Part shown: positions 1 through 9,593 of the stretch, piece by piece
Position numbering within the stretch: the first letter of the stretch is position 1
Layout of the letters: every line of letters begins with the position of its first letter
Origin: Erysipelotrichaceae bacterium 66202529
GTDB taxonomy: Bacteria > Bacillota_I > Bacilli_A > Erysipelotrichales > Erysipelotrichaceae
DNA: 64,000 nt
Reading direction: 5' to 3'
Assembly: GCA_017161075.1 (NCBI GenBank)
Contig: CP046174.1
Location: 3,906,001 to 3,970,000, forward strand
Translations under genes and position numbers: made by a program
Notes under the pieces: model-generated
Told to the model about the DNA's origin: nothing
Databases searched by the model: none
Seen by the model: the letters and a program-made list of their open reading frames with translations, nothing else

Positions 1-853
1 TCTGCAGCGCTTCCTTATTCAATGCTTTCGCTTTCTTTACATTTACCTTGTTATAGTGATATGGAATTTCCGGGTCTGTCTTTGGATCCCAGTATTCGAT
101 ATCAATACCGTTTGTAATTCCCCATAAATCATATTTACGGATATTCAGTACCATTTCTAGGTGTTCCCCGTACTGTGGCGTCAGAATTTCCTGAGAATAT
201 GTAGGGGAAACGGTTGTCACTTTATCCGCATACAGAATACCGGATTTCATGAAGCTGATTCCACCGTCATAGCGTACATTACCGTTGTCATAGATTCGGT
301 AATCCAGTCCCAGACAGCTGTCCAGCATTTCCACACCGAAGTTGCCCTGATAAGCCAGATTGTGAATCGTATAAACAAAGCGGATATTGCGATAGCGTTC
401 ATCAAAGCTGTGACCTTCCTTGCACATAGCCGGAATCATACCGGTGTGCCAGTCATGACAATGCATGATTTCCGGGAAGTAATTCAGCTGATTGCACATT
501 TCAATAACAGCCTTCTGAAAATAAGCGAAGCGCTCGCCATCATCGATATGACCATACATTTCATTACGCTCAAAGTATCCCTTGTGCTCCACAAAGTAGA
601 ATTTTACATCCTTGCGCATCGTAGACCAGATATTTACCGGTACCTCGTGATAGGCAATACTTACGGAAAACTGTGCTTCCAGCGTAAATTCATGATGAAA
701 TTTCTGCGCAATTTTCAGGTACAGCGGCATGATAACACGTACCTCATGACCCTTTTTTACCAGCTCTTGCGGCAGTGAGCCGATTACGTCTGCCAGTCCT
801 CCGCTTTTAATAAAGGGAAGACCCTCGGCAGCAACCATCAATATTCTTGCCAT
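1..853 (-). CDS. glgA: Glycogen synthase (3' end outside window)
   Basis: Transfers glucose from ADP-glucose to the growing alpha-1,4-glucan in the cytoplasm. Reading the minus strand from 853 gives [19 protein letters not shown] and then LADVIGSLPQEL; the KSGGLADV motif near residues 16-23 is the ADP-glucose-binding signature of bacterial GT5 synthases. About 284 residues are present, which is most of the N-terminal Rossmann domain; the C-terminal half lies off the left edge. The ATG overlaps the glgD stop by one base (TAATG), so it is translated as the last visible gene of glgC-glgD-glgA. The family assignment is firm. Confidence 0.95.
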   Translation of the reverse strand, partial: MARILMVAAEGLPFIKSGGLADVIGSLPQELVKKGHEVRVIMPLYLKIAQKFHHEFTLEAQFSVSIAYHEVPVNIWSTMRKDVKFYFVEHKGYFERNEMYGHIDDGERFAYFQKAVIEMCNQLNYFPEIMHCHDWHTGMIPAMCKEGHSFDERYRNIRFVYTIHNLAYQGNFGVEMLDSCLGLDYRIYDNGNVRYDGGISFMKSGILYADKVTTVSPTYSQEILTPQYGEHLEMVLNIRKYDLWGITNGIDIEYWDPKTDPEIPYHYNKVNVKKAKALNKEALQ

Positions 854-1977
854 TAAATTTTATCATTCCTTTTCACGTACAGCGGATTGTCAACAAGTCC
901 CAGCAGTTCTTTTTTACGAACGATTCTTGCTTTCTTATCCACTACTACATTTTCAATATGCACATCCTCACCGATCATGGCACCCGGAAGAATGACACAG
1001 TTTTTCACAACTGCCCCCTTCTTGATCATGGCACCACGGCCGATTACACTGTTCTCAATATCACCCTCTACCAGACATCCGTTGGAAACCATACTGTTTT
1101 TCACACTGACGCCGGTGTAATACTGGGTAGGACAGGAATCGTTGGTTCTTGTATAAACAGGCCAGTCTGTATGGAACAGATCCATCGCCTTGTCGTAATC
1201 CAGTAAATCCATGTTTGCATTGTAGTAGCTCTTAAAATCATTGATGCATGCCACAAAGCCACGGTGTGCAACACCACGGATATCCAGCTCTGCGCACTCA
1301 TCATTTACTATATCGCGGAACCAGTACAGAGAGGAGATATTCGCCGCCTTCTTCACCAGATCCATGAACAGCTCCTTGCTCAGAATATAGGTTTCCAGAG
1401 AAATCGTTCTGGACTTGGAGTTTCCGCGGTTCTTTTCCAGAGAAAGTACACCCTTCTGCTTGTTCAGATTCACGACGTCGCAGTTCACAAAGGATTCCTT
1501 TGCGTTATCCACATTCTGATACAGCATGGTAATATCCGCACCGCTTTCAATGTGTGCATCCAGCAGAGCACTGAAATCCTGACGGAACACAAAGTGACTC
1601 GGTGTTAACACAACATATGGATAATTGGCATCCTCAATAGCCTGCATGTTGTACATATAGGAGTTGATATCATTGCTGTAGAAATCATTTTCATCCATGC
1701 TCTTTGCCGGCAGGATGTGCAGCTTTCCACGCTTGGAGTTAATGTTGTAATGACGTCCGGTTCCCAGATGCTCCAGAAGAGATCTCGGATTTGTTTTCAC
1801 AAATACCTTAATATGGTTTACACCGGAATTACTCAGATTTGAAATTGGAAAGTCGACCAGACGATATCTTCCTAAGAAAGAGAAGGCGGATACCGGGCGA
1901 TAATCCTGCATACCTTTGACCTGTACATTAGGCCCTTCATAATTTACAATACCGATTGCATTGCACATATTACTCAC
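853..1977 (-). CDS. glgD: Glucose-1-phosphate adenylyltransferase, GlgD subunit
   Basis: 374-residue partner of GlgC in ADP-glucose synthesis. It has the nucleotidyltransferase fold (for example [11 protein letters not shown] near residues 37-47) and a C-terminal left-handed beta-helix with hexapeptide-like repeats (about 290-350). The N-terminus lacks the GGxGxRL nucleotide-binding loop that is intact in the neighbouring GlgC, as is usual for GlgD; in other Firmicutes GlgD acts as a regulatory or structural subunit of a GlgC/GlgD heterotetramer. It overlaps glgC by 8 bases and glgA by one, which indicates translational coupling. Confidence 0.93.
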   Translation of the reverse strand: MSNMCNAIGIVNYEGPNVQVKGMQDYRPVSAFSFLGRYRLVDFPISNLSNSGVNHIKVFVKTNPRSLLEHLGTGRHYNINSKRGKLHILPAKSMDENDFYSNDINSYMYNMQAIEDANYPYVVLTPSHFVFRQDFSALLDAHIESGADITMLYQNVDNAKESFVNCDVVNLNKQKGVLSLEKNRGNSKSRTISLETYILSKELFMDLVKKAANISSLYWFRDIVNDECAELDIRGVAHRGFVACINDFKSYYNANMDLLDYDKAMDLFHTDWPVYTRTNDSCPTQYYTGVSVKNSMVSNGCLVEGDIENSVIGRGAMIKKGAVVKNCVILPGAMIGEDVHIENVVVDKKARIVRKKELLGLVDNPLYVKRNDKI

Positions 1978-3106
1978 CCCTCACTCTCTTGCTGATCAGT
2001 TCGATTTCCTCACTGCTTGGATCACCAACGACAGCACCGGCATCAATTTTGACGCCCTGCATGACGATGGCGCGATGAATGACGGCACCCTCGCCGACCT
2101 CCACATCCGGCAACAGAACAGAATCGTTGACCTTCGCATTTTGTGAAACCTTTACGTTCGTGAACAGGACTGAGTTGTTAATTTCACCATTGATGACACA
2201 TCCCTGGTTGATATACGCATTATCCACCTTTCCGGTTGGCCCGATATAGTGTGGAACGGTAGCTACATCCTCTGTATAGATTTTCCAGTTAGGATCATTC
2301 AAATCCAGCTCATTGTTTTTGCTCAGCAGATCCATGTTCGCTTCCCACAGGGAATCCACGGTTCCTACATCCTTCCAATAGCCCTTGAATTTCCATGCAT
2401 ACAGACGTTTGTTTTCCGCCAGCATCGCAGGAATAATATCCTTACCAAAGTCGTGGTTACTGTTTGGATCATCCATATCTGCCACCAGCATTTTTCTCAG
2501 CTGTTTCCAGTTAAAGATATAAATACCCATGGAAGCCAGATTGCTTTTAGGATGCTCCGGCTTTTCTTCAAACTCCACGATACGGTCAGTTTCATCCGTA
2601 TTCATAATACCGAAACGGCTTGCTTCCTTCATCGGTACCGGCAATACGGCAATCGTCGCATCTGCATCGCATGCCTTGTGGTGAGAAAGCATCTTGGAGT
2701 AATCCATCTTGTAGATATGATCTCCTGACAGAATCAAAACGTATTCCGGATTGTGACTGTCAATGAAATCGATATTTTGTGAGATTGCATCTGCAGTTCC
2801 GCGGTATACGTCAAATGCTGCTCCGTCTTTCTCACGAGGCGGCAGTACGTATACACCACTGTCTTTTGCATCCAGTCCCCAGCGCTGTCCAGCTGCTGCA
2901 TAGGAATTCAGCAATACACTCTCATACTGTGTCAAAACGCCAACCACGTTAATGTTGGAATTGGCACAGTTGCTCAGCGGGAAGTCGATAATTCGATATT
3001 TCCCTCCGTAATACACTGCAGGTTTTGCAATCTTTTTGGTCAAGGCATACAGTCGTGTTCCTCGGCCTCCGGCTAGTATCATAGCCAGCATGTTGTTTTG
3101 TCTCAT
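1970..3106 (-). CDS. glgC: Glucose-1-phosphate adenylyltransferase, catalytic subunit
   Basis: Makes ADP-glucose and pyrophosphate from glucose-1-phosphate and ATP, the committed step of bacterial glycogen synthesis. The 378-residue protein has GGRGTRL at residues 13-19, [11 protein letters not shown] at about 36-46, and [11 protein letters not shown] with the catalytic Asp near residue 129. A C-terminal beta-helix follows. It is the first gene of glgC-glgD-glgA. Upstream, a TATACT box on the minus strand at 3141-3146 could be the -10 element, but no convincing -35 is visible. The spacing of an AAGGGGGGA-type ribosome binding site supports the ATG at 3106. Confidence 0.96.
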   Translation of the reverse strand: MRQNNMLAMILAGGRGTRLYALTKKIAKPAVYYGGKYRIIDFPLSNCANSNINVVGVLTQYESVLLNSYAAAGQRWGLDAKDSGVYVLPPREKDGAAFDVYRGTADAISQNIDFIDSHNPEYVLILSGDHIYKMDYSKMLSHHKACDADATIAVLPVPMKEASRFGIMNTDETDRIVEFEEKPEHPKSNLASMGIYIFNWKQLRKMLVADMDDPNSNHDFGKDIIPAMLAENKRLYAWKFKGYWKDVGTVDSLWEANMDLLSKNNELDLNDPNWKIYTEDVATVPHYIGPTGKVDNAYINQGCVINGEINNSVLFTNVKVSQNAKVNDSVLLPDVEVGEGAVIHRAIVMQGVKIDAGAVVGDPSSEEIELISKRVRGE

Positions 3107-3388
3107 GTAAATCCCCCCTTAGGAATTTTTCTATATATTAAGTATAATGATTTTCAACATAAATTTCCACCCTTTTTGTAAGAAAAATGAACTTTATGTA
3201 TGCGTTTTCAGCTTTTAGGGCATAAATATCACCAAAAGCAAAAACACGCGGAAAAGTCAAGTCAAAATTTCATTGATTTTTGAAAAGTTTTCATGAAATT
3301 TATGCTCAATCTTATACTCGCATGTTCATTATATTATCGTATATGGCAGTTTATTCCAAGAAAAACAATCTGCCAAATATTGTCATAT

Positions 3389-4144
3389 TCAGACAAAGTC
3401 GTACATGTTGAGAAGGTCATCGACCGTTGTGTTTTTCCGTTCTTCCCCTTCCAGCGTCTTAACGATTTTTCCATCATTTAAAATAATCGTCTTGTTGCCG
3501 TATTCCAGTGCCTGCTTCATGTTGTGTGTAATCATGAGCGTTGTGATATGATTTTCTGTAACGATTTTCTCCGTGATGTCCATAACGGATGCTGCCGTCT
3601 TTGGATCAAGTGCCGCGGTGTGCTCATCCAGCAGCAGCAGCTTCGGCGTCACGATTGTCGACATGAGAAGTGTCAATGCCTGCCGCTGTCCTCCGCTTAA
3701 CAGTCCCACCGTAGTCGTAATACGTTCCTCCAGTCCCAGTCCGAGCTCCTTCAGCTTTTCTATAAAGAAAGCTCTGTCTCCCTTTTTAATCGCACGGCTT
3801 AACGTCGTCCGCTTACCGCGGCTGTAGGCCAGTCCCAGATTTTCCTCAATGGTCATATGCGGAGCCGTACCCTTTAGCGGATCCTGAAACAGACGGCCGA
3901 TTTCTCTTGCCCGTTTATATTCCGGATACATGGTAATGTCCCTGCCATCCAGCAGAATCGTTCCCGCATCACTGCGTATGGTTCCGCTGATGACATTTAA
4001 CAGCGTACTCTTTCCGGCACCGTTTGTCCCCAGCACACTGATAAAATCACCGTCATTGACATGAAAGGACAAATGATCCAGTGCCTTGCGTTCATTGACC
4101 GTATTGGGATGAAAGGTCACGCAGATATCCTTTAAATCAAGCAT
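3389..4144 (-). CDS. ABC transporter ATP-binding protein (TrpZ-like)
   Basis: ATPase of the importer formed with the two genes upstream. The 251-residue protein has Walker A GTNGAGKST (39-47), signature LSGGQ (149-153), Walker B LLLLDEH (169-175) and an H-loop in MITHNM. A DEHTAALD Walker B end is typical of the ABC.X4 / TrpXYZ group. It overlaps the permease gene by 8 bases. The T-box upstream of the binding-protein gene suggests amino-acid (probably tryptophan) import; the substrate is inferred, not seen. Confidence 0.88.
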   Translation of the reverse strand: MLDLKDICVTFHPNTVNERKALDHLSFHVNDGDFISVLGTNGAGKSTLLNVISGTIRSDAGTILLDGRDITMYPEYKRAREIGRLFQDPLKGTAPHMTIEENLGLAYSRGKRTTLSRAIKKGDRAFFIEKLKELGLGLEERITTTVGLLSGGQRQALTLLMSTIVTPKLLLLDEHTAALDPKTAASVMDITEKIVTENHITTLMITHNMKQALEYGNKTIILNDGKIVKTLEGEERKNTTVDDLLNMYDFV

Positions 4145-5018
4145 GCGATCCCCTCCTTCTCTTTTTCAAATGCGGCAGTGATATCGCCAGTGCTACAAGT
4201 GCCGCCGAGAACAGGTTTAAATCACTTGCCCCGATTCCCAGCTGCAAGGCCACCGTCAGAATAAACCGGTAGACGATTGCCCCGACAACAACAGCCGCAA
4301 ACTGAAAGCCGAGTGTTTTTCTGCGGACAAATGCTTCTCCGACAATGATGCTTGCCAGACCAACCACCATCATGCCGATACCTCCGCTCACATCCGCAAA
4401 GCCCTGATTTTGTGCAAACACGGCACCACCCAGTGCTACCAGCGCATTCGCAAGGGAGATCCCCATCACCTTCATCAGATCGGAATTGATACTACTTGCG
4501 CGCACCATCGCTTCATTATCTCCAGTTGCACGCAGACTCATCCCCAGCTGTGTTTTCAAAAACAGATACAGCAGGATAATCAAAAGGATGAGGATGCCTG
4601 CAATCACTGCACCGAAGGCATTGTCCCCCAGCACACTCTGCAAGGGAGTAAAAATCGTTTCCTTACCAAACAGCGATACATTCGGCATACCGCCCAGTAT
4701 TTTCAGATTGACAGAATACAGCGCTGTCATTGTCAAAATTCCCGCCAGCAGTGACTGTACCTTGCACTTGGTCTGCAGCAGTCCGGTTACCATACCCGCA
4801 AGACCGCCTGCCAGAAACGCCATCAGCGTACCGAGAAACGGATGTGCATTCATTGCGAATACAGCAGAAACCGCACATCCTGTCGTAAAGCTCCCGTCAA
4901 TCGTCAGATCGGGAATATTCAGGATGCGAAAGGAGATAAACACCCCCAGTGACATGATGGAAAATATCATGCCCAATATTACTGCATCCTGTATGGTTGA
5001 CAATGCCATAGCCTTCAT
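4137..5018 (-). CDS. ABC transporter permease (TrpY-like)
   Basis: Integral membrane permease of 293 residues with about eight hydrophobic segments, similar in layout to branched-chain amino acid/ribose type permeases (BPD_transp_2 superfamily). Early residues MSLGVFISFRILNIPDLTIDG match the conserved start of the TrpY-like group. It ends in a basic tail KKRRRG. It sits between the binding-protein gene (283 bases upstream, with a repeat-rich spacer) and the ATPase gene (8-base overlap). The whole set should be controlled by the T-box leader ahead of the binding protein. Confidence 0.87.
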   Translation of the reverse strand: MKAMALSTIQDAVILGMIFSIMSLGVFISFRILNIPDLTIDGSFTTGCAVSAVFAMNAHPFLGTLMAFLAGGLAGMVTGLLQTKCKVQSLLAGILTMTALYSVNLKILGGMPNVSLFGKETIFTPLQSVLGDNAFGAVIAGILILLIILLYLFLKTQLGMSLRATGDNEAMVRASSINSDLMKVMGISLANALVALGGAVFAQNQGFADVSGGIGMMVVGLASIIVGEAFVRRKTLGFQFAAVVVGAIVYRFILTVALQLGIGASDLNLFSAALVALAISLPHLKKRRRGSHA

Positions 5019-5026
5019 CCTCTCCT

Positions 5027-5137
5027 ATTCTATCCATATTCTTTTAAATCCTTATATCATTGTTTCAAATCCTTATACTATTCTGTTTTAAATCCTTATA
5101 CATTCTTTTCCTTATACCATTCTTTTGAATCCTTACA
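5027..5137. repeat. Degenerate tandem repeats in the importer operon spacer
   Basis: About five imperfect direct repeats of roughly 20-23 bases, each built around AAATCCTTATA followed by CATTCTTTT, fill the spacer between the permease start and the upstream binding-protein gene. Two more CATCCTTAT copies follow at about 5190-5220. No ORF or hairpin explains them. They would be transcribed as part of the operon mRNA. Confidence 0.7.
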
Positions 5138-5301
5138 TCGACACATGCTTGTATTGCTTTTCACAACAGCCTTCCATGCACTTGCTTACCGATGCATCCT
5201 TATATAGAAGGCATCCTTATCCTGCAGCTTTCTCCTGTTTATGATGTGTGTACGTGAACGTTTAATAATGTTGTATTTGATACTGAACAATTTTCTTTTA
5301 T

Positions 5302-6291
5302 TTACATCATGACCAGATTTTTGCTGTTCTTCACTGCATCCGGTAATGTGATTCCCAGCGTTTCCATCGTTTTCTTATTTACATAAATATTCAGATTATC
5401 CTTAAAGACCTTGACCGGCATATTTTCCACCTTTTCACCCTTTAAAATCTGATCTGTCATTCTCGCAGTTTCTTTTCCCAGCTCTGTATAGTCAATTCCG
5501 ACTGTCGCAAAGCCGCCATCACTTACCATAGAATCGGCTCCTGTGTATACCGGTACCTTCTTCTTATTAGCTGTTTCTACCAAAGCGCTCATAGAGCTGG
5601 CAACAGTGTTATCGTTGGGTGCGAAGATTGCATCACATTTATCCGTCAGTACACTGACTGCACTTTGGATTTCTGTAATATTTGCGCCGCTTCCTTCTAC
5701 CAGCTTAATATTGTGCTTTTCACAAAATTCCTTTGCCTTGGCAAGGTTGCTGACAGAGTTTGCCTCCGAGCTGTTATAAATAAATCCCAGTGTTTTCAAA
5801 TCCGGATTGACCTGCAATGCCAGATCTAGAATCTGATCAACCTGAATTTCATCACTCGTTCCTGTAATATTGTTATTAGGCTTGTTTAAATCATCCATCA
5901 GGCCAGCACTCACCGGATCGCTGACTGCTGAGAATACGATAGGAATATCCTTGCTGTATTTTGCCGCAGACATGGCAGTCGGAGTCGCAATCGCCACGAT
6001 CACATCACTCTTGTTTCCGGCAAATGTAGACATAATGGAATTTAACGTATTCTGCTGACCGCCTGCATCCTTGAAATCCAGCTTGATATTTTCACCATCT
6101 TTATAACCAAGCTCCTCCATTTCCGCTTTAAAGCTGTCACGAATCGTATTCAGTGATTTATGCTCAACGATCTGTGCGACGGATACCACCGGTATTTTCT
6201 TATCGCTATCCTTCTCCTCATTGCTTCCGCATCCTGTTAATACACTGGCACATACTAGAAATGCCGCTGCTACTTTACATAATTTTTTCAT
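5302..6291 (-). CDS. ABC transporter substrate-binding lipoprotein (TrpX-like)
   Basis: 329-residue extracellular solute-binding lipoprotein. The N-terminus has a type II signal peptide with lipobox LTGC (Cys near residue 21), followed by a charged linker. The rest fits the ABC_sub_bind family (PF04392): SDVIVAIATPTAMSAAKY, IPIVFSAVSDPVSAGL and IFAPNDNTVASSM are typical blocks. It is the first gene of the importer operon, behind a T-box leader with a terminator at 6414-6458. Members regulated by Trp T-boxes have been named TrpX; a tryptophan or related aromatic substrate is inferred here from the leader. Confidence 0.9.
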   Translation of the reverse strand: MKKLCKVAAAFLVCASVLTGCGSNEEKDSDKKIPVVSVAQIVEHKSLNTIRDSFKAEMEELGYKDGENIKLDFKDAGGQQNTLNSIMSTFAGNKSDVIVAIATPTAMSAAKYSKDIPIVFSAVSDPVSAGLMDDLNKPNNNITGTSDEIQVDQILDLALQVNPDLKTLGFIYNSSEANSVSNLAKAKEFCEKHNIKLVEGSGANITEIQSAVSVLTDKCDAIFAPNDNTVASSMSALVETANKKKVPVYTGADSMVSDGGFATVGIDYTELGKETARMTDQILKGEKVENMPVKVFKDNLNIYVNKKTMETLGITLPDAVKNSKNLVMM

Positions 6292-6413
6292 CGGTAATTG
6301 TCCTCTCTTTCATTGTGTTTGCTTTCGTTTTGTTGTTATATGACGTCTGTTTTCCCTTATGCCATCGCCATTCCTCTGTGCTTCGTAACACAATGACCAC
6401 CTCCCTGCTGTAT

Positions 6414-6458
6414 AAAAAAGCACCCGTCCAAAAGTCTGTTGACTTCAGGACAGATGCT
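6414..6458 (-). terminator. T-box conditional terminator
   Basis: On the minus strand AGCATCTGTCC pairs with GGACGGGTGCT across a loop of about 18 bases and is followed by six U residues. It lies just downstream of the T-box core sequence and 120 bases before the binding-protein ATG, as expected for a T-box that acts by transcription attenuation. Confidence 0.85.
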
Positions 6459-6705
6459 GTTAAGATCATCTGCGGTACCACCTGATTTGATAGCTCTTCT
6501 TATAGAACCATCCTCTCATCAAAATGCTGACACATTTCTAGCCCTGTAACGTAGGCACACGTCTTGGATACTGAGCTTTGCCGTTCCCCTTGCCCTCCAG
6601 AGTCCATTTACAAAATTGCATCTCTGCCGCGATTTCACCATCCGCGTGCTCTCTATAAGCGCATCCTTTTGCTTGATCTCTCTGTCGCTGGTTTCCTATA
6701 GGATA
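6414..6705 (-). promoter_or_regulatory. T-box riboswitch leader, probable Trp specifier
   Basis: Read on the minus strand, the region contains the T-box core AGGTGGTACCGCAGAT (6468-6483), which pairs with the uncharged tRNA acceptor end. It is followed by a terminator hairpin with arms at 6448-6458 and 6420-6429 and a U-run at 6414-6419. Upstream are stem I elements (AGAGAG, GGATGGTGAAATC) and an AAATGGACTCTGGAG segment. There a UGG triplet at 6604-6606 sits where the specifier is normally found. Uncharged tRNA-Trp would prevent termination and turn on the importer. The T-box is firm; the codon identity is an inference from position. Confidence 0.88.
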
Positions 6706-6728
6706 CACCTCATTTTTTTAATTGTCAA
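6700..6728 (-). promoter_or_regulatory. Sigma-A promoter of the T-box operon
   Basis: On the minus strand TTGACA (6723-6728) is followed after exactly 17 bases by TATCCT (6700-6705). The start point would fall just before stem I of the T-box. Confidence 0.75.
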
Positions 6729-6961
6729 CACTTTTTCTGAAATTTTACATTTTTTATTCTGAAAATATTTTCAAAGCATACATAGCACAGATGTCTGATA
6801 ACTGCATAGCAACACATTCCAGCTATACAGGCCCTTACCCTGTATCCTGTCTGCGCTGCCATATGCTACACTGCCTCAATACTCAGCTAAATCTATTTGA
6901 TTATTCAAAGAGAAATGAAAGCAATAGAAGCCTGCCGCTTTTATCCCATCATTTGCCTATT

Positions 6962-7729
6962 TCACACAAATTTTGACGATTCTTCACTCTCATTATCCAC
7001 GGTATGCGGCGATCTTTCATTGCCATATAAATGAAATCCGTTCCACAGCAGCAGGAGTGTCATGAAAGCTGTCAAAAGTAGAAGCTGTATCGAATCACGT
7101 GCAAGACCTTCGCGCAATGCCAGAGCAAGCAAAAGACCACAGAGAAAGGAAACGCCTGCAGTAAAGAGCAGCTGCTTCCAGCTAATTTCCATGTATTGAA
7201 GACCATGCACTCTGGTATCGTAATAGATATTTTCAATAATCTGCAAAATAAACACTGCCAGCAGAGCGAGAAGCCACTTATCATGCAGTACAGGAAGCCA
7301 GGGAAATAACAAAAAGCCCATACTGGTCACAGCCAGCTGGATACTCCCCAATAGTAGCCGGGGTCTTCGTATATATACATATGGACGGTTCACAGCAGCC
7401 GGAAGAATTTCAGCCGGCTCCTGTTTCATGTGTTTGCGAAGCATTGTCCGCTGATCCTGCAGTCGCACAATCTGGGCATCCATTTCATGAATCAGCTGCT
7501 CATATACCTGCGGTGCATATTCCTGATCAATGAGAATAGCACGAATTTCCTTCATCCGTAAGCCCATCTGACGCAGGGAACGAATTGTACACAGGGTTTC
7601 CAAACAGTCTTTATCATAGTCCCGATACCCGTTTTCCAGCTTATCCGGGTGAATAAATCCCTGATCCTCATAATATTGTACCGCCTTTTTGCTCAGACCA
7701 CTTTGTTTCATTACGTCCCTTAACAGCAT
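6962..7729 (-). CDS. MerR-family regulator with C-terminal membrane segments
   Basis: 255 residues. The first 70 form a MerR-type winged helix-turn-helix (LSKKAVQYYEDQGFI, then GYRDYDKDCLETLCTIRSLRQMGLRMKEI), followed by a coiled-coil dimerisation helix (about 75-105). Unusually, residues 120-235 hold about four hydrophobic segments, so the protein is probably membrane bound and may sense a membrane or drug signal. It lacks the cysteines of metal-sensing MerR proteins. It is monocistronic and no target is obvious nearby. Confidence 0.8.
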   Translation of the reverse strand: MLLRDVMKQSGLSKKAVQYYEDQGFIHPDKLENGYRDYDKDCLETLCTIRSLRQMGLRMKEIRAILIDQEYAPQVYEQLIHEMDAQIVRLQDQRTMLRKHMKQEPAEILPAAVNRPYVYIRRPRLLLGSIQLAVTSMGFLLFPWLPVLHDKWLLALLAVFILQIIENIYYDTRVHGLQYMEISWKQLLFTAGVSFLCGLLLALALREGLARDSIQLLLLTAFMTLLLLWNGFHLYGNERSPHTVDNESEESSKFV

Positions 7730-8163
7730 CGAATCCCCTCTTTCTATAAAGTACAGATATAACCAGTCAAGTAATAATAAATCCTTTTCATAAATCCTGC
7801 TAGTATGCTATCACATTCTAACATACTGATTTTTCATTTTTGCATTACTATCTGCTGATTTCTTTTCTTTTCTATTTGGATGTCCTTTTATTTTTATCAC
7901 TACCTTTTCTTTTTATCCCTATTGTATTTGTATTGCCAGGGAATTGCAATACAACAGCAGAGAATACAGCAGAAAAAAGCGAAGGATTGCAGCCTCTATA
8001 TGATGATGGTAATAGATGCAGAATAGCTGTCCTTGCCATAGCTGTGCTTCTTCGATAATAATATTATATAGTGATTTCAAGTTCATGTTATATATCCGAT
8101 TTTTAAGCCATCTTTTATCTACGCTGTCTCTATAGAGAGGGGCATCCTGATTGTGATAAAACT
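7730..8163. other. Intergenic, no convincing gene
   Basis: AT-rich spacer upstream of the MerR gene and downstream of the kinase terminators. A plus-strand reading frame at 7840-8058 is very rich in Phe and Leu, has no clear ribosome binding site and looks fortuitous. Nothing else is recognisable. Confidence 0.6.
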
Positions 8164-8189
8164 ATAAAAAGCCTTATTCCAGAATAAGG
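8164..8189 (-). terminator. Second hairpin terminator after the kinase operon
   Basis: Perfect 8-bp inverted repeat CCTTATTC / GAATAAGG (8172-8189) with a 2-base spacer. On the minus strand it is followed by CTTTTTATAG. It lies about 75 bases beyond a first terminator and may act as a back-up. Confidence 0.6.
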
Positions 8190-8254
8190 AATGCAAATTG
8201 CTTTTCCTACAATACCCCTTGCCAGGTAACTTTTTTCACATATCCGTAAAGCAA

Positions 8255-8288
8255 TAAAAGGAAAACAGGTGATGCTATTATCACCTGT
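8255..8288 (-). terminator. Terminator of the kinase/ABC operon
   Basis: Nine-base arms ACAGGTGAT and ATCACCTGT (8265-8288) with a 6-base loop, followed on the minus strand by TTTCCTTTTATT. Placed 30 bases after the stop codon of the sensor kinase. Confidence 0.8.
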
Positions 8289-8318
8289 CTGCAATATCTT
8301 CAATAGCCTTATGCTTCA

Positions 8319-9593
8319 TTAGTAAGGAAATACCAGTATAAATGCCATCCCCTCTACTTCCTTCTGTGCAAAGATTTCTCCATTCATACGCCGCATGATT
8401 TCCCGGCATATATATAATCCAAGACCATTCCCCTGCTTTCCCTCACTGTTGCTTGCACGGAAAAAGCTTTCAAAGATATGATGAAGCTCCGTATCGCTTA
8501 CCGTATTCCCCGTATTATAAATACGAATCAGCTGACAGTAATCCTCTTCATAACAGGAAATCTCCAGCCGTCTTCCATCCCCGTATTTTAATGCATTCTC
8601 TATGATGTTTTCCACGACCTCAAAGCTGCGCTCCAAATCTCCCTTTAACAATAAATTGTCATACGGTCTTATATCCAGCTCCATATGGCGCAGTCGAAGC
8701 GGCTCCATATATGCGTGCTGAACCTTTTCTATCAGCTCCTGTAAATAAAATTCCGTATTATGAACAGGAATATCCAGTATATCCTCACGGGACTGCCGCA
8801 TAATTTCTTCCACATAGCGCTCGATATCCTTTCCCTTTTCCTGAATCTGATGCGCTGCCTGTATCCTGTGCTCCTCATCCTCATACAGATGTTCCTCTAA
8901 TGCACGCGCATACAGCTGAATGGTATTCAATGGTGTTTTGATATCATGAGACAGTGACAGCAGCAGCTTTTTCTTTTCCTTTTCCAGCTCCAGCTGCCGC
9001 TTTTTAGAGCTCTCCAGAGTATCCTTTAGCTGTCCGATTCCAAGCAGAAATTCATGCACATACCGGCTTTTTTCCTCCTTGACGATTCCCTTCCAATGTC
9101 CCCTGGCCAGCTCCTGTGGCAGCCTTTGCACCTGTGCAAAGGGCTTGAGAAGATGCTTGCGAAGGTATAGGAGAACACCCAGCAGTACTGCCGCCAGAAT
9201 GGCCAAGGAAAGCTGCGTCCAAACCATCAGCGTACCGACATCCGCATAGGTACGCTGATAATCAAAACGCAGATACCCCTGCAGTGATTGCTTGTCATAT
9301 ATCGGCTCAATGCTCATATCCATAGAGTTTCCGGCTTCAAAAAACACGGACGCCGCCTCCTGTTCGGCACCTTCAGCGGAAAGCCAGCGCACCGCCTCCA
9401 TATGCGGATACGCATCCAGGGAAATATCCGCAAGCGGTGTCCCATTGGTGACCAGCTGTGTAATACGGCTGATTTCCACACGGTATGCATGATCCTTGGT
9501 TTTCTCAATGCGTCCGATACGGATTCCCAAAAACAGCGCCAGGCACACATACAGGCAAAAACACAGCAGAATCAGTGTATTATATTTCTTCAA
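8319..9593 (-). CDS. Sensor histidine kinase
   Basis: 424-residue membrane kinase. TM1 is near residues 7-25 and TM2 near 120-144, enclosing an extracellular domain of about 95 residues. After a HAMP-like linker and coiled coil comes the HisKA box LSLSHDIKTPLN with phospho-acceptor His216, then an HATPase domain with N-box ENIIENALKYGDG and G-box QGNGLGLYICREI. It overlaps the response-regulator gene by 14 bases, so the two form a pair. The adjacent MacB/FtsX-type ABC transporter suggests a response to an antimicrobial peptide or envelope stress; this is inferred from context. Confidence 0.92.
   Translation of the reverse strand: MKKYNTLILLCFCLYVCLALFLGIRIGRIEKTKDHAYRVEISRITQLVTNGTPLADISLDAYPHMEAVRWLSAEGAEQEAASVFFEAGNSMDMSIEPIYDKQSLQGYLRFDYQRTYADVGTLMVWTQLSLAILAAVLLGVLLYLRKHLLKPFAQVQRLPQELARGHWKGIVKEEKSRYVHEFLLGIGQLKDTLESSKKRQLELEKEKKKLLLSLSHDIKTPLNTIQLYARALEEHLYEDEEHRIQAAHQIQEKGKDIERYVEEIMRQSREDILDIPVHNTEFYLQELIEKVQHAYMEPLRLRHMELDIRPYDNLLLKGDLERSFEVVENIIENALKYGDGRRLEISCYEEDYCQLIRIYNTGNTVSDTELHHIFESFFRASNSEGKQGNGLGLYICREIMRRMNGEIFAQKEVEGMAFILVFPY

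Noticed and set aside
161..778. Plus-strand open frame of about 205 codons
   Set aside because: It is antisense to glgA, whose protein on the minus strand shows clear family motifs.
6275..6481. Minus-strand frame ending near the binding-protein start
   Set aside because: It lies in the T-box leader and terminator and overlaps the true gene; no ribosome site.
7840..8058. Plus-strand 72-codon hydrophobic frame
   Set aside because: Phe/Leu-rich run in AT-rich DNA, no Shine-Dalgarno, no recognisable domain.
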